A DNA stretch of 43,684 nt from Candidatus Bathyarchaeota archaeon (GCA_026014615.1 JAOZHZ010000005.1:1-43684); one strand, 5' to 3'; shown: positions 7,746 through 16,424, numbered from the stretch's first letter. Numbers and translations: made by a program. Notes: generated by a model from the letters alone, not told the origin.

Positions 7746-9554
7746 AGTAAGAAGTGAACCTGTGACAACAGCTATTGCTACTAAACTGAATATGATTACT
7801 GTAGGTGCATGGTTTTCAGCTTGAACATTACCTGTTGCCGGACTGGTTTTTGGTGTTGTTTGTTGCGTTGAAGAAAAAGTTTGTCCAGACGCTTGTTGAT
7901 CGGCATTGCTTACTGGTATGTCTATCGTTATTTTGTGTGAGCTGTGGCTGTAATTGAATGTTAGCAGCCAAGAATCTGCCGTTGAGGCTCTAAGATATGG
8001 GACTTGTTTTTCATCAAGATACACTTTGACATTATCCACTTTGTCAATTAGGCTTTTTGCTATTGCCGCTTTAACGTAGCCATGGGTTCCTGAGGGACCA
8101 CTTGTCGTAAAGACGAGCTGCGATACTGCTGAGTCAAATCCCAGCGAAGAAATGGTGCTGTTTGACTCTATTAAGAAAACCTGTTGGTTCTGACAAGGCA
8201 CTGAACTCAAGGTTGCTGTGTTGTTCATGCCAAAGTACTTGTCGTTGCCTTGCCATTCAGCCTTAAGGGAAAACGTTCCCGTTGCGGTGTTTAACCATTG
8301 AATGCTATAGCTCCCTTCTTCATTGGTGATGCTTGAGCTGATGGGCAGCCAAGAGTCAATGCCTTTAAACGTGTAAGAAAGCACTACCGCTTGATTGTTT
8401 ATTCTGGTTCCTTTGCTGTCCGTTAAGTTTCCAGTAATGCTCACTGTAGAGCCCATTGTGGTGGATGAAACCGTTAAAATCGAAACAGCCGAAGGCATCT
8501 TTGCCTGTACAACCTTCGAAGCCGAGGCGCTTTTTCCCGTGACGTCAGAGACGGTCAAGGTAACTTTGTATGAATTCGGGGACGTGTAGCTGTGAAGAAT
8601 CATCGCTTGGTCGGTTGTTACTGCAACTCCATCGCCAAAATCCCACTGATACGTTGTGAGGCTGTTCGTTTGAGTTTCGCCAAAGTTTGGTGTAGACAGA
8701 GAAGCATCAAACGTTATGGGTGCATCTACCGTACCCACCGTGGGATTCACTGTGAAGTTGGCAGTGGGTTGGGTAAATTGGGTGTAGAGCGTTTGAATTT
8801 CATAAGAAGTCAGTGTCCTATTGTAGACCATAACGTTACTCATTTGTCCTTTGAAGTAACTAGGCGTTCCGATTTGAGTTTGGTTGTACGCTCCCAGCGA
8901 AGCAGGAAAGCTAGAACCAGGGTTGTACAAGTTGTTGTTCGGAATTGAATTATTTTCTCCAGCTAAGACGCCGTCCACGTAGACTCTTAATGCGGTGCCT
9001 TTTTCCCATACACCGACCAGTTGGTGCCAAGTGTTGGGATGCAATGGCTGAGAATACACATCATGCCACCCCAAGTAGCTATTCAACTTCACACTGAAAC
9101 TGGCCACATTTGGGTATCTTCCAGACACTGGTCCATCATACGGTCGTTCTCCCATGTGTAGTTCAAACTCGCCCATATCGCCTTGATAGAGTATTTTTCC
9201 GATCTGCGAAAGATCAGAGTATATCCAAGCAATAACCGTTAACGAATTTGCTTCTGTTAAAGGCAGAGACGGAACCGCAACATAACTGGATGAACCGTCG
9301 AAACAAAGTGAAGCCTTTCCATTGATGCTTGCCCAGGTAGCTTCGTGGATTGTTCCCTGCTTGTTGTTGCCTGATGAGTCTGCAGTAATTGTTCCGTTAC
9401 CCTCATTCAATTTCCACCAAGTCATTAGACTCTGGGAATTTGGAGTTGTGCTAACTTGTGCCTCAGCAAAGGATAGACTGTTTTCAGGAACTAATGCGAT
9501 TGAAAGTGTTAACGCAAAAACAAAAAAGGCTGTGGTTAGTAATTTTTTTCCCAT
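7707..9554 (-). CDS. Secreted LamG / PKD surface protein with C-terminal anchor
   Basis: The start is set at ATG 9554, which follows a GAGGGAG ribosome site and begins the signal peptide MGKKLLTTAFFVFALTL. Next comes a LamG/concanavalin-like domain (about residues 45-245: WWKLNEGNGT, LTVIAWIYSD, RVYVDGVLAG, GQMSNVMVYNRTL). A PKD domain follows (about 265-350, with TYQWDFGDG), then an Ig-like region containing GNLTDSKGTRI, a linker, and a final membrane helix followed by RKKK. These domains bind sugars or act as spacers on the archaeal surface. The protein lacks the PEF motif seen in its neighbours. The promoter lies in copy B of an intergenic repeat shared with the beta-helix gene at 2708, which suggests common control. 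Confidence 0.82.
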   Translation of the reverse strand: MGKKLLTTAFFVFALTLSIALVPENSLSFAEAQVSTTPNSQSLMTWWKLNEGNGTITADSSGNNKQGTIHEATWASINGKASLCFDGSSSYVAVPSLPLTEANSLTVIAWIYSDLSQIGKILYQGDMGEFELHMGERPYDGPVSGRYPNVASFSVKLNSYLGWHDVYSQPLHPNTWHQLVGVWEKGTALRVYVDGVLAGENNSIPNNNLYNPGSSFPASLGAYNQTQIGTPSYFKGQMSNVMVYNRTLTSYEIQTLYTQFTQPTANFTVNPTVGTVDAPITFDASLSTPNFGETQTNSLTTYQWDFGDGVAVTTDQAMILHSYTSPNSYKVTLTVSDVTGKSASASKVVQAKMPSAVSILTVSSTTMGSTVSITGNLTDSKGTRINNQAVVLSYTFKGIDSWLPISSSITNEEGSYSIQWLNTATGTFSLKAEWQGNDKYFGMNNTATLSSVPCQNQQVFLIESNSTISSLGFDSAVSQLVFTTSGPSGTHGYVKAAIAKSLIDKVDNVKVYLDEKQVPYLRASTADSWLLTFNYSHSSHKITIDIPVSNADQQASGQTFSSTQQTTPKTSPATGNVQAENHAPTVIIFSLVAIAVVTGSLLTLQRKKKVTRATP

Positions 9555-9663
9555 ATTTCTCCCTCTGTTCCTATAAGACCTGAAATGGGCATTTGTCGTC
9601 CTGAGTGATTCCTTACCCATTAGGCATCAAGTGGTTTTGTGTTTCTTTTCGCCTAAAAGCTTA

Positions 9664-9998
9664 TTTGTAAAGATTTCTTGTGTAAAGAAAAACATACAAT
9701 CCTTTTTTGCCTTGACCATTTCTAATCTGTGTCCTCTTAACCTTTGAAACTTAACATGATTATGTTTCACTTCATATGCATTCCAAGCAGGTCTTAACTG
9801 TCGATTTTGTTGTGCAAAAATTAAACTGTTTTAACGTGACACAGTTGATTGCTGCTCAGCAGTTGGTTTTAGTTGGATAGACTGCTTGTTTCAGTTATCT
9901 TGCAGTGATTGTCATGAAATTGGAGCTTTCATTTTCAAAGAAGCACATGAACCACGCTTCAGGGTACACTGAAGAACTCGTTTTTACAGTAGTCGATT
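9664..9998. repeat. Intergenic duplication, copy B
   Basis: This is the partner of 3778-4115, in the same orientation. It again lies upstream of a minus-strand surface-protein gene and carries the first codons of the plus-strand zinc-ribbon gene, here truncated. The match ends abruptly at 9998, where a separate duplicated segment begins. Together with 9999-10094 it fills nearly all of the 589-base gap between 9554 and 10144; I see no intact gene in that gap. Confidence 0.85.
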
Positions 9999-10006
9999 GC
10001 CTCTAA
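9914..10006 (+). pseudogene. Truncated copy of the 4031 gene
   Basis: From ATG 9914 the frame reads MKLELSFSKKHMNHASGY, then TEELVFTVVD, matching the start of the protein at 4031 (about 25 of 28 residues). After VVD it runs into the neighbouring duplicated segment and stops at TAA 10006. It is a relic left by duplication and deletion, not a working gene. Confidence 0.75.
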
Positions 10007-10094
10007 GGCTCTTCAACATAAAACGCTCCTAAAGAATGGTGCGTGTATTTGGTTATTAAACTTCGAACCGCCGCCGTGCGTGAAGAGTTTAAGA
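9999..10094. repeat. Duplicated DUF47-gene 5' segment, displaced copy
   Basis: This is about 80 percent identical by eye to 6936-7030, including GGCTCTTCAAC, AAAACGCTCCTAAA and TTATTAAACTTC. It holds the ghost of the DUF47 start (TTG AAG AG) but no open frame, because the match breaks at the junction at 9998. Confidence 0.72.
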
Positions 10095-10143
10095 AAATCG
10101 CCAAGTTTAGGTGAGGAAAAGAAGGGTTTGAGGAGGTTGTTTT

Positions 10144-11586
10144 TTATCTGGTTAGCCAGCCGTTCTTTTTGAAGCCTAATATGGCTGGTATTAGTACCCA
10201 TGGTAGTATGAGTGCGGATATGAGGTTCATGGTTGGTTTGTGTAGCCAGTGTTTTGCGGTTGGGTCTCGGAATTTGTAGTCTATTCCGTTGAATAAGCCG
10301 ATGAGTAGTTGTGAGGCTATGTAGATGATTGGGTACCAGTAGGCATGTAGCACTAGGGGTCCGTAAAGGAAGATTGAAACGATGATTGCTGGTGCGATGA
10401 ATGTGGACATGAATTCTAAGTAGAACAGCATCGCCATTATCGGGTTTTTGCGCCAGAAGAATGCGCTAACAAAGAATGTCGAACGCAGATAGCCTTTTTT
10501 CCACCGAATTTGCTGCCTCAGGTACTGCCGGGTTTTTTCTGGAACATCCGTATGTACTACTGCTGTAGGAACATACGCGGTTCTCCATGTCCTCATCGCA
10601 TGCGATGTTAATCCACGGTCTTCAGCGTCATCATATTTTGCCATCGATGTTAGCAGGCGCTTTTCAATTGGAGCCAGCTGCTCTTTCGCCCATGGCGTGA
10701 CAATGGCGTAGGTCGTGAGGTTTCTGTCGTCGCCGTATTGGGCAGTGTCTTTAGCCCAGAAACTTATGAATTGGTTTACTGCTTCCCGTCTATACGCGGA
10801 TAGGCAGCCAGAGAGGCAGAGAACAGTGCCGAAAACGCTTTCACATGTTTTGCCGATGTTAAACGAGTAGTCATACCAAACGTCTTGGCATTTAGTGAGC
10901 AAGTTCTTGCCAGCATTCAAAACTTTGCCGTTGCCGACTAATCCTCCAACTTTGGGGTTTGCATTGAAGGTTTTCATGAATTCTTCGATTGCGTACTTGT
11001 CTACGATGCTGTCGGAATCGATGAGGACGACGAAGTCGGCTTTTGAAGCGTAGAACCCTGCTGCTACGGCAGTTCGTTTGCCCCCGTTCGGCTTATGGAT
11101 AACCTTCAGCGTCGGGTTTTTTGCGGCTATTTTTTCTAGGACTTCTGCGGTGTTGTCTTTGCTGCCGTCGTTGACTGCAATTACCTCTAAGTTTGTGTAG
11201 GTTGAGCGGTAAATTGCGTTGATTACCTTTTCAATTAGGTTTTCTTGGTTATAGATTGGAATTATAACCGAAACCAAATCATCAGGCGTTTCCGTTGACG
11301 GTTTATGCTTATAAAACACCCAGCCTATCGCGAGAATCAGAATTGCGTGGATGGGCATTAGCGTTGAATACACTATCAAGGGGTCACCTATTGACAGGGC
11401 CACGTCGATGTTGTAGACCATGAAGGCAACAAGACCCGCAAGCATTAACCCCCGAATTACCCACGCGTGTCTGCTGACCCGTATTCGACCTTTTTTTGAG
11501 ATGCGTTGCTTGCTGTGACTAAACAGGTCATCTTGCTCAAGGTTTAACTCAAGTTCTGCTTGAGGCACTTCTCCCGAAAGCGTCAT
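10144..11586 (-). CDS. Processive GT2 glycosyltransferase (hyaluronan/chitin synthase-like)
   Basis: This is a 480-residue membrane glycosyltransferase. Two N-terminal helices (about 41-60 and 72-92) are followed by a GT-A domain with VSVIIPIYNQ (105-114), VNDGSKDN (138-145), the DxD motif IDSDS (D190, D192), GDDRNLT (285-291) and the processive-enzyme motif QQIRW (358-362). Three to four more helices follow. Such enzymes build and export beta-linked polysaccharide from UDP-sugars. A second acidic motif, EDRGLTSHAMR (322-332), follows GDDR after about 35 residues, so this region looks expanded. It starts two bases after the TAG of the NodB-like gene and is last in a three-gene operon. The polymer made is unknown. 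Confidence 0.88.
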   Translation of the reverse strand: MTLSGEVPQAELELNLEQDDLFSHSKQRISKKGRIRVSRHAWVIRGLMLAGLVAFMVYNIDVALSIGDPLIVYSTLMPIHAILILAIGWVFYKHKPSTETPDDLVSVIIPIYNQENLIEKVINAIYRSTYTNLEVIAVNDGSKDNTAEVLEKIAAKNPTLKVIHKPNGGKRTAVAAGFYASKADFVVLIDSDSIVDKYAIEEFMKTFNANPKVGGLVGNGKVLNAGKNLLTKCQDVWYDYSFNIGKTCESVFGTVLCLSGCLSAYRREAVNQFISFWAKDTAQYGDDRNLTTYAIVTPWAKEQLAPIEKRLLTSMAKYDDAEDRGLTSHAMRTWRTAYVPTAVVHTDVPEKTRQYLRQQIRWKKGYLRSTFFVSAFFWRKNPIMAMLFYLEFMSTFIAPAIIVSIFLYGPLVLHAYWYPIIYIASQLLIGLFNGIDYKFRDPTAKHWLHKPTMNLISALILPWVLIPAILGFKKNGWLTR

Positions 11587-11588
11587 GC

Positions 11589-12320
11589 CTACGCGCCTCG
11601 GACAGTAAGAGAAAGACCCGTCAACTCAGAGGCACTAACGAATTCAAAATCGCCTGTAACTAACGATTCTATGTAGCTGGCTATGTAGGAGGTTGGGTTG
11701 TTGTCGTCGAATTTGATTATTATCGGCTGGTTTGTTGGGGTTTGGTTCAGTATTGTTTCTGGCTGGTAGGTTTGGGCTTGAACTGTTTGAGCTTCATGTT
11801 TTATGAATTGCTCGTCTTGGTAGAGGTTGTATTGGTTGTTGTAGGAGAAATCGGCGAGTATGCCGTTGCGGCTGAGTAGGGAGTAGATGTCTTCGTCGGT
11901 TGCTTGAGCTGGCGCTTGGAATAGTTTTGAGTTCAGGTTGCCTGCTTTGTCGATGGCTGCTTTGCCGTTTGTGACTTCTTGCAGTTTAAGTGTGTAATCG
12001 TCGATGCTGGTTAGGTCTACGTTGCTGTAGGTTAAGCTGCCAATGTCAACTTTATCGCTAAAGACTGTAACGGTCTGCGGGTTTTCTTCTGCTACCTTAC
12101 CAACTATGAACACCGTTGCCGATAGATTGTGCTGGTTCAGTATCGATGAGAGGTTTTTGCACCACTCTACGCTGTTATCTAGTTCGGTCACGCTGAAGCT
12201 GAGCATAATTGCTTGTTTTGTTTCGGGACCTGCTGGGTGAAAGTAGAGGGGGCTGATGAGTACAAAGCCAACCATAACAACAACAGCCGTAGCTATGGTG
12301 GCTGCTGATTTGAGGCTCAA
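11589..12320 (-). CDS. Membrane-anchored NodB-fold protein, catalytic residues missing
   Basis: A single N-terminal membrane helix is followed by a domain resembling polysaccharide deacetylases: ATVFIVGKVAEENPQTV (68-84), a stretch where the family has IGxHTxxH but this protein has IGSLTYSNVDL (93-103), and SKLFQAPAQATDEDI, which aligns with the RxPxG region. The metal ligands are gone: SFSVTE stands where TFDD is expected, and the two His are absent. It probably keeps a scaffold or binding role rather than deacetylating sugar. This assignment rests on weak similarity plus context, between a sugar-nucleotide dehydrogenase and a GT2 synthase. The start is TTG at 12320 behind AGGTGA; the stop TAG is two bases from the next ATG. 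Confidence 0.65.
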   Translation of the reverse strand: MSLKSAATIATAVVVMVGFVLISPLYFHPAGPETKQAIMLSFSVTELDNSVEWCKNLSSILNQHNLSATVFIVGKVAEENPQTVTVFSDKVDIGSLTYSNVDLTSIDDYTLKLQEVTNGKAAIDKAGNLNSKLFQAPAQATDEDIYSLLSRNGILADFSYNNQYNLYQDEQFIKHEAQTVQAQTYQPETILNQTPTNQPIIIKFDDNNPTSYIASYIESLVTGDFEFVSASELTGLSLTVRGA

Positions 12321-12340
12321 AATTTTTCACCTTTAGCCAG

Positions 12341-13222
12341 TTAAGTGCGCGTGTGAGCCTCTATCTTGAGGGGCTTGTCGGTTATCGCCATAACGTTTTG
12401 ATTTTTTTTGCAGTATTGTTCGTATGATGCGTTTGATTGAATCGCCGCGTTGACTATAGAGTACGGCAGGATTTGCTTTGAAAGCTCAAAAAACATGTGG
12501 GTGTCCTTAGGCAAGCAGTGTCCACCAATGCCTTGTTTGGCTTCCAAGACGTTTTCGTTCCACTTGGAGTTAACTGCCTCTCGAAGTTCATCAAAACTCA
12601 TTCCCCGCGCGTCACAGAACATTTTGAGTTCTTCAGCAAACGCTATCTCCACAAATCTATGCGTATTCTCGACGACTTTTGTGAGCTCCGCAATTTCTGT
12701 AGAGGACACGTTATGCGTTGGTATGCCTAAAAGTTCGTTGTAAAACCTCTGTGCTTCATTGGTGCAGCATGAGTTACATCCTGCCAGAACGCGCAGTTGG
12801 TTTACGCCGTGTTTGTCTTTTTCTGGAGCGAAGTATCGGTGAGGAACATGGGCAACGTGGAGTCTGTGGTTTAGGATGTTGCAGATTTTTTTGCTTATTC
12901 CGTTGGATATGGTGCTTTCTATTGTTACTAAGGCGCCTTCTTTTCCTTCTGTGGCTAGTTTTTGGGCAGTTTCCAAAATGCCGTCGAAAAATGGAACATA
13001 CCTGTTTTGGGGGTTGTGAGTGGATACGCAAACCATGTAGTAATCATAGCCGTTGAAGTTGGCGGCTTGTTGTTTTATGATTTTGTTGTCAATTGCCCTT
13101 TTTACTGTTAAGTGGTTTATGTCGTAACCGTCAGCAAGTATGCCTTTTTGGGCTAAATACTCAGCGTTACTGTAGCCTATTTCACCAAGACCGATGATAA
13201 GCACTCTTAAGTCTTTGTTCAT
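12341..13222 (-). CDS. UDP-glucose/GDP-mannose dehydrogenase-family protein, short form
   Basis: The 293 residues begin with an NAD-binding Rossmann motif (VLIIGLGEIG, 8-16) and continue with STISNG, APE, and the central-domain signature EIAELTKVVENTHR, then AFAEELK. GIGGHCLPKD (231-240) holds the catalytic Cys236 of the family. Full-length enzymes are about 400-440 residues; this one stops about 57 residues past the Cys, so the C-terminal nucleotide-binding domain is missing. It may act with a partner or on a different substrate. The start at ATG 13222 is supported by GGGAGG about ten bases upstream; the upstream in-frame ATGs lack one. It is first in the polysaccharide operon and is followed after 18 bases by the NodB-like gene. 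Confidence 0.85.
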   Translation of the reverse strand: MNKDLRVLIIGLGEIGYSNAEYLAQKGILADGYDINHLTVKRAIDNKIIKQQAANFNGYDYYMVCVSTHNPQNRYVPFFDGILETAQKLATEGKEGALVTIESTISNGISKKICNILNHRLHVAHVPHRYFAPEKDKHGVNQLRVLAGCNSCCTNEAQRFYNELLGIPTHNVSSTEIAELTKVVENTHRFVEIAFAEELKMFCDARGMSFDELREAVNSKWNENVLEAKQGIGGHCLPKDTHMFFELSKQILPYSIVNAAIQSNASYEQYCKKNQNVMAITDKPLKIEAHTRT

Positions 13223-13261
13223 GAGAAATCCTCCCATCCGTGAGGATTCATTTGAACAGCC

Positions 13262-13325
13262 TATAAACCTTGATGTCTTTCTGTTAATCACAAATACATA
13301 TAACTCAGCTGTCTTTCTGTTGATT
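13262..13325 (-). promoter_or_regulatory. Promoter region with 36-base direct repeat
   Basis: The segment GTCTTTCTGTT occurs at 13275-13285 and again at 13311-13321, each followed by AT-rich DNA of similar sequence (TTAATCACAAATACATA and TTGATTAAACATACAAT style). On the minus strand this reads as two AACAGAAAGAC boxes, with TATA-like stretches at 13262-13267 and 13293-13303, just upstream of the polysaccharide operon. Repeated boxes at a promoter suggest a regulator binding site; no regulator is identified. Confidence 0.45.
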
Positions 13326-13397
13326 AAACATACAATTCAACTAAATCAGGTTAGCTTAACTAACAGCGTGTTGATGACTAAACGCTGAACGCTACTG

Positions 13398-15437
13398 TTA
13401 CATGAATAAGCTCAGAATCCTGAAAGCCAACCCACCTATAAGCAGCGCCAACGCAATGTCGATGGCTGCCATGCCCAGCGACTTCTTCCAGCCGAACTCC
13501 CGTTTACAGGCTGCTATAGTCGCCAAGCACGGAATGTAAATCATAACCACCAAAGCAAAGACAATCATCTGCACCGCACTCAACGAGGCTACTCCTAACC
13601 CAACGGCAGCCAGCGTCGTGGACAGCAAGATAAGGGTGAGTTCTTTGCGTAGGATACCGAAGATAAGCGGAATCGCCACCACTGCAGGCAGACCCAGCCA
13701 CCACGTCATAACTGGACTTGCAGCGTCGACAAAGTATGGCATCAAACCTGACAACGCGAAGGCTTCCACGATTATGCTCCCCACGATGATTATGGGGAAC
13801 GCCACATAAACGAAGTCTTTGGTTCGGCTCCACGTTTTAATAAGCACGGTTTTAGCTGAAGGCTTCTTGTAGTTCGGCATCTCCATGATTAACCCAACTG
13901 GTTCACCAGGCAAGACCTTGAAGGCAATTCTGCCTAACCCAAAAACCAAGACTAAGTCAAACAAATACAGCCCAATGACAGCGGGTAACCCAACATAGGC
14001 GCCTACCAAGCCCAAGATGACGACGGTTCGGGCAGCGCAAGGAATAAGCAGAACCACAAACGCAGCCAGAAACCGCTCCCGTTTTGTTTCCATGATTCTG
14101 CAGCCTATGCAGGCAGGCACCGTGCAGCCGTAGCCCAACAGCAACGGAATGAACGCTTTTCCGTGTAACCCGATTTTATGCATGACGTTGTCCATGAGAA
14201 ACGCGGCACGCGGCAAGTACCCGCTGTCTTCCAGCAACGCCAGAATAATGTAGAACGGGACAATGTATGGCAGGGCTATGGTTATGCCTGCGATGATGCC
14301 TCCGATTACGCCGTTAATGAGCAGGTCAACGGCGGCGGCAGGTAGAAACGTCGCAAACGCGTTAGCCGCACCATCTGATAACCAAGTTAACCCGCTGTCC
14401 AACCACTCCGAAAGCAGGGTTCCACCAGAAAAAATCGCGCCAAACACCGCTGCTGCAACACCTGCCAAAATCAGGTAACCGAACACTCTGTGGGTGGTTA
14501 CGGCGGCAAGCTTCTGCTCTACGCTGATTCGCGGTGACGCTTCAATGGTGACTACTTCTTTGGCCATTTTGCTTGCCAACGCGTACCGTTCAGCAGCCAT
14601 AATCACGGGAGGAGTTTCGCCGTGAACCATCTCCAACTCTGCGCCTAACTCTTCAACTAAGGTAAGCTTGCTTTTTCCGTCTGCGAGGACAGCAACTTTC
14701 TCCATAATGTCGCTGTCTTTTTCCAACAGCTTAATAGCAAGCCATCTGGACGGGTAAACCGCCGTCAACTGGGGAATGTTTGAAACCACCAGGTTTTGGG
14801 TGGCTTGGATGTGTTCTTCTATTTCTTTACCGTAGGTGATTTCGTGAGGAAGCGTTTTCGGTTCTTTAAGGGCTTCACATACAACTGTTTCCAATAACTC
14901 GGTGATACCTGAACCTGTAACAGCCACGGTCGGAACAACTTGTACGCCTAAAATTTGGGCAAGCTTTTCCGTGTCTATGCGTAATCCTTTCTTGGCTGCA
15001 AAATCAACCTGATTCAGTGCCATAACCATGGGCACTTCAAGCTCAATGAGCTGCAGCGGTAGGTACAGGTTTCGCTCAAGCGCCGACGCATCGACCACGT
15101 TTATGATGATGTCTGGTTTTTCAACTGCCAAGTAATCCCGAGAAACAATCTCCTCCATAGAATACGCAGATAGCGAATAGGTTCCTGGTAGATCTATAAC
15201 GCGGATTCGGTGGCCTTCAAAAAACAGGGTGCCTTCGGCGCGTTCAACGGTTTTTCCTGGCCAGTTGCCCGTGACTTGGTTTAAGCCTGTGAGCTGGTTG
15301 AATATGGCGCTTTTGCCGACGTTTGCGTTTCCCGCCAAGGCTATTCTTAATTCTTTCTTAGATGCCGCAGAGCCAGTTTCAACGGCGGTTGCTTGGCTAT
15401 CGTAAGAACGCGCCTTTCTTGCGGGGTTCGGCTTCAA
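13398..15437 (-). CDS. feoB: Ferrous iron transporter FeoB
   Basis: The N-terminal GTPase domain shows G1 GNANVGKS (36-43 from the proposed start), NWPGKTVE (switch I), G3 DLPG (82-85) and G4 NQVD (142-145). It is followed by a helical domain and a membrane core of about eight or more helices with the Gate motifs (PYIVPFYIILALLEDSGYLP; GYGCTVPAC), typical of FeoB Fe(II) transporters. The proposed start is TTG 15437, whose bases overlap the FeoA stop in TTGA. The frame is open to 15569, but that stretch is the feoA coding region in another frame. That gives 679 residues, within the family range. Last gene of dtxR-feoA-feoB, so probably repressed when iron is plentiful. Confidence 0.93.
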   Translation of the reverse strand: MKPNPARKARSYDSQATAVETGSAASKKELRIALAGNANVGKSAIFNQLTGLNQVTGNWPGKTVERAEGTLFFEGHRIRVIDLPGTYSLSAYSMEEIVSRDYLAVEKPDIIINVVDASALERNLYLPLQLIELEVPMVMALNQVDFAAKKGLRIDTEKLAQILGVQVVPTVAVTGSGITELLETVVCEALKEPKTLPHEITYGKEIEEHIQATQNLVVSNIPQLTAVYPSRWLAIKLLEKDSDIMEKVAVLADGKSKLTLVEELGAELEMVHGETPPVIMAAERYALASKMAKEVVTIEASPRISVEQKLAAVTTHRVFGYLILAGVAAAVFGAIFSGGTLLSEWLDSGLTWLSDGAANAFATFLPAAAVDLLINGVIGGIIAGITIALPYIVPFYIILALLEDSGYLPRAAFLMDNVMHKIGLHGKAFIPLLLGYGCTVPACIGCRIMETKRERFLAAFVVLLIPCAARTVVILGLVGAYVGLPAVIGLYLFDLVLVFGLGRIAFKVLPGEPVGLIMEMPNYKKPSAKTVLIKTWSRTKDFVYVAFPIIIVGSIIVEAFALSGLMPYFVDAASPVMTWWLGLPAVVAIPLIFGILRKELTLILLSTTLAAVGLGVASLSAVQMIVFALVVMIYIPCLATIAACKREFGWKKSLGMAAIDIALALLIGGLAFRILSLFM

Positions 15438-15742
15438 TTGGGTTTGCCGTCCAGTGGCTGCACAAGTATCATAGAAGCCAAGCCGTAGCCTAACGCTAAA
15501 CATACGCCTCTGACTTCGATTTCGATGGGTCCGCGGAAGCTGCATTTGCGTTTTAACGTGATTTCGCATCCAGGCGTTAATCCCATTTCAGAAAGTCGTC
15601 GCACTGCTCCTAAACCGCCTATTGCGTGTGTAACTGTTGCTTTGTCTCCTTCTGATAAGGAAGTTAACGGGACGTCGCCATTCAGTTTCTCAGTTAAGTC
15701 AAATGTGGGTTTGTTGCTGTTATCTTTGCGTCTTAGTTGCAT
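15434..15742 (-). CDS. feoA: FeoA SH3-like iron transport protein
   Basis: The 102-residue protein carries a FeoA domain: PLTSLSEGDKATV, LGAVRRLSEMGLTPGCEI (the near-invariant RLxEMGLxPG) and GPIEIEVRGVCLALGYGLAS. FeoA is a small SH3-like cytosolic protein needed for Fe(II) uptake with FeoB. ATG 15742 is chosen because GGGAGGA lies upstream; an in-frame start at 15784 has no such site. The first 23 bases overlap the end of dtxR and the stop overlaps the feoB start, so the three genes are translationally coupled. Confidence 0.92.
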   Translation of the reverse strand: MQLRRKDNSNKPTFDLTEKLNGDVPLTSLSEGDKATVTHAIGGLGAVRRLSEMGLTPGCEITLKRKCSFRGPIEIEVRGVCLALGYGLASMILVQPLDGKPN

Positions 15743-16409
15743 GACTGGTTCCTCCCGTTTTTTTAAGCAGAACGTTTGCTGCAAGACTTCTGTTTAAGCA
15801 GCATTCGTTTCCTTCAACAACAAGCACAACTTCATCCCCGCCAAGTTTTACAACATTCACTTCTGCTTCGGGCTTAATTTTTGCCTCTGCCAACTGCTCA
15901 AGGCTGGCGTGTCCTTCGTTGAGTATGCCGGCTACCAGATAGGTTTCGCCCATGTTCGCTTCAGTCAAGGCAATACAGCATTGCTCTTCGACTACGCCGT
16001 TTTTTGTGGGTATGGGGTTTCCGTGGGGGCAAAACTTGGGGTGCCCCAACTTCTCATCTAACAGGTCGGTGACGTTTGGTGTTAGGGCGTGTTCTAGTTT
16101 GCAGGCGTCTTCGTGTACGCTGCTCCATTCTGCCTTCAAAACGTCTGTTAGTAGGCATTCGGCTAATCGGTGTTTGCGGATAATTTCTAAGGCGATTTTT
16201 TCGCCTTCGCGGGTTAGTTTGACGCCTCGGTATGGTTCGTGATATACCAAGCTGTGGCTTTCTAAGTGTTGGATGGTGTTTGTGATGGAGCCCGGGACAA
16301 TGTGCATGGCTTGGGCTAAGTCTTTGGTTTTTGCTATGCCGTTTCTTTTTTGTAGTTTGTAGATTGTTTCGATGTATTCTTCGGCTTCATGTGAAAGTGG
16401 TGCTTCCAT
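15720..16409 (-). CDS. DtxR/MntR-family metal-dependent repressor
   Basis: The family's N-terminal winged helix is clear (SHEAEEYIETIYKL, RNGIAKTKDLAQAM, PGSITNTIQHLE, the wing YRGVKLT). The dimerisation and metal domain follows (IIRKHRLAECLL and HEDACKLEHAL, with His and Glu ligands, then HPKFCPHGNPIP). A C-terminal FeoA-like SH3 domain runs from about 150 to 220. Such proteins repress iron or manganese uptake when bound to Fe(II) or Mn(II). ATG 16409 is preferred because GGAGGGG sits upstream; the ATG at 16424 lacks one. Two palindromes just upstream are the likely operators. Iron is the more likely metal, because feoA and feoB follow in the same operon. Confidence 0.92.
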   Translation of the reverse strand: MEAPLSHEAEEYIETIYKLQKRNGIAKTKDLAQAMHIVPGSITNTIQHLESHSLVYHEPYRGVKLTREGEKIALEIIRKHRLAECLLTDVLKAEWSSVHEDACKLEHALTPNVTDLLDEKLGHPKFCPHGNPIPTKNGVVEEQCCIALTEANMGETYLVAGILNEGHASLEQLAEAKIKPEAEVNVVKLGGDEVVLVVEGNECCLNRSLAANVLLKKTGGTSHATKTQR

Positions 16410-16424
16410 GCGTATCCCCTCCAT

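Noticed and set aside
12718..13056. Cys/Trp-rich plus-strand frame opposite the dehydrogenase
   Set aside because: It is antisense to a clearly real gene and has a composition typical of a shadow frame.
15438..15569. N-terminal extension of FeoB
   Set aside because: This is the feoA coding region in another frame; TTG 15437 overlaps the feoA stop and gives the expected FeoB opening.
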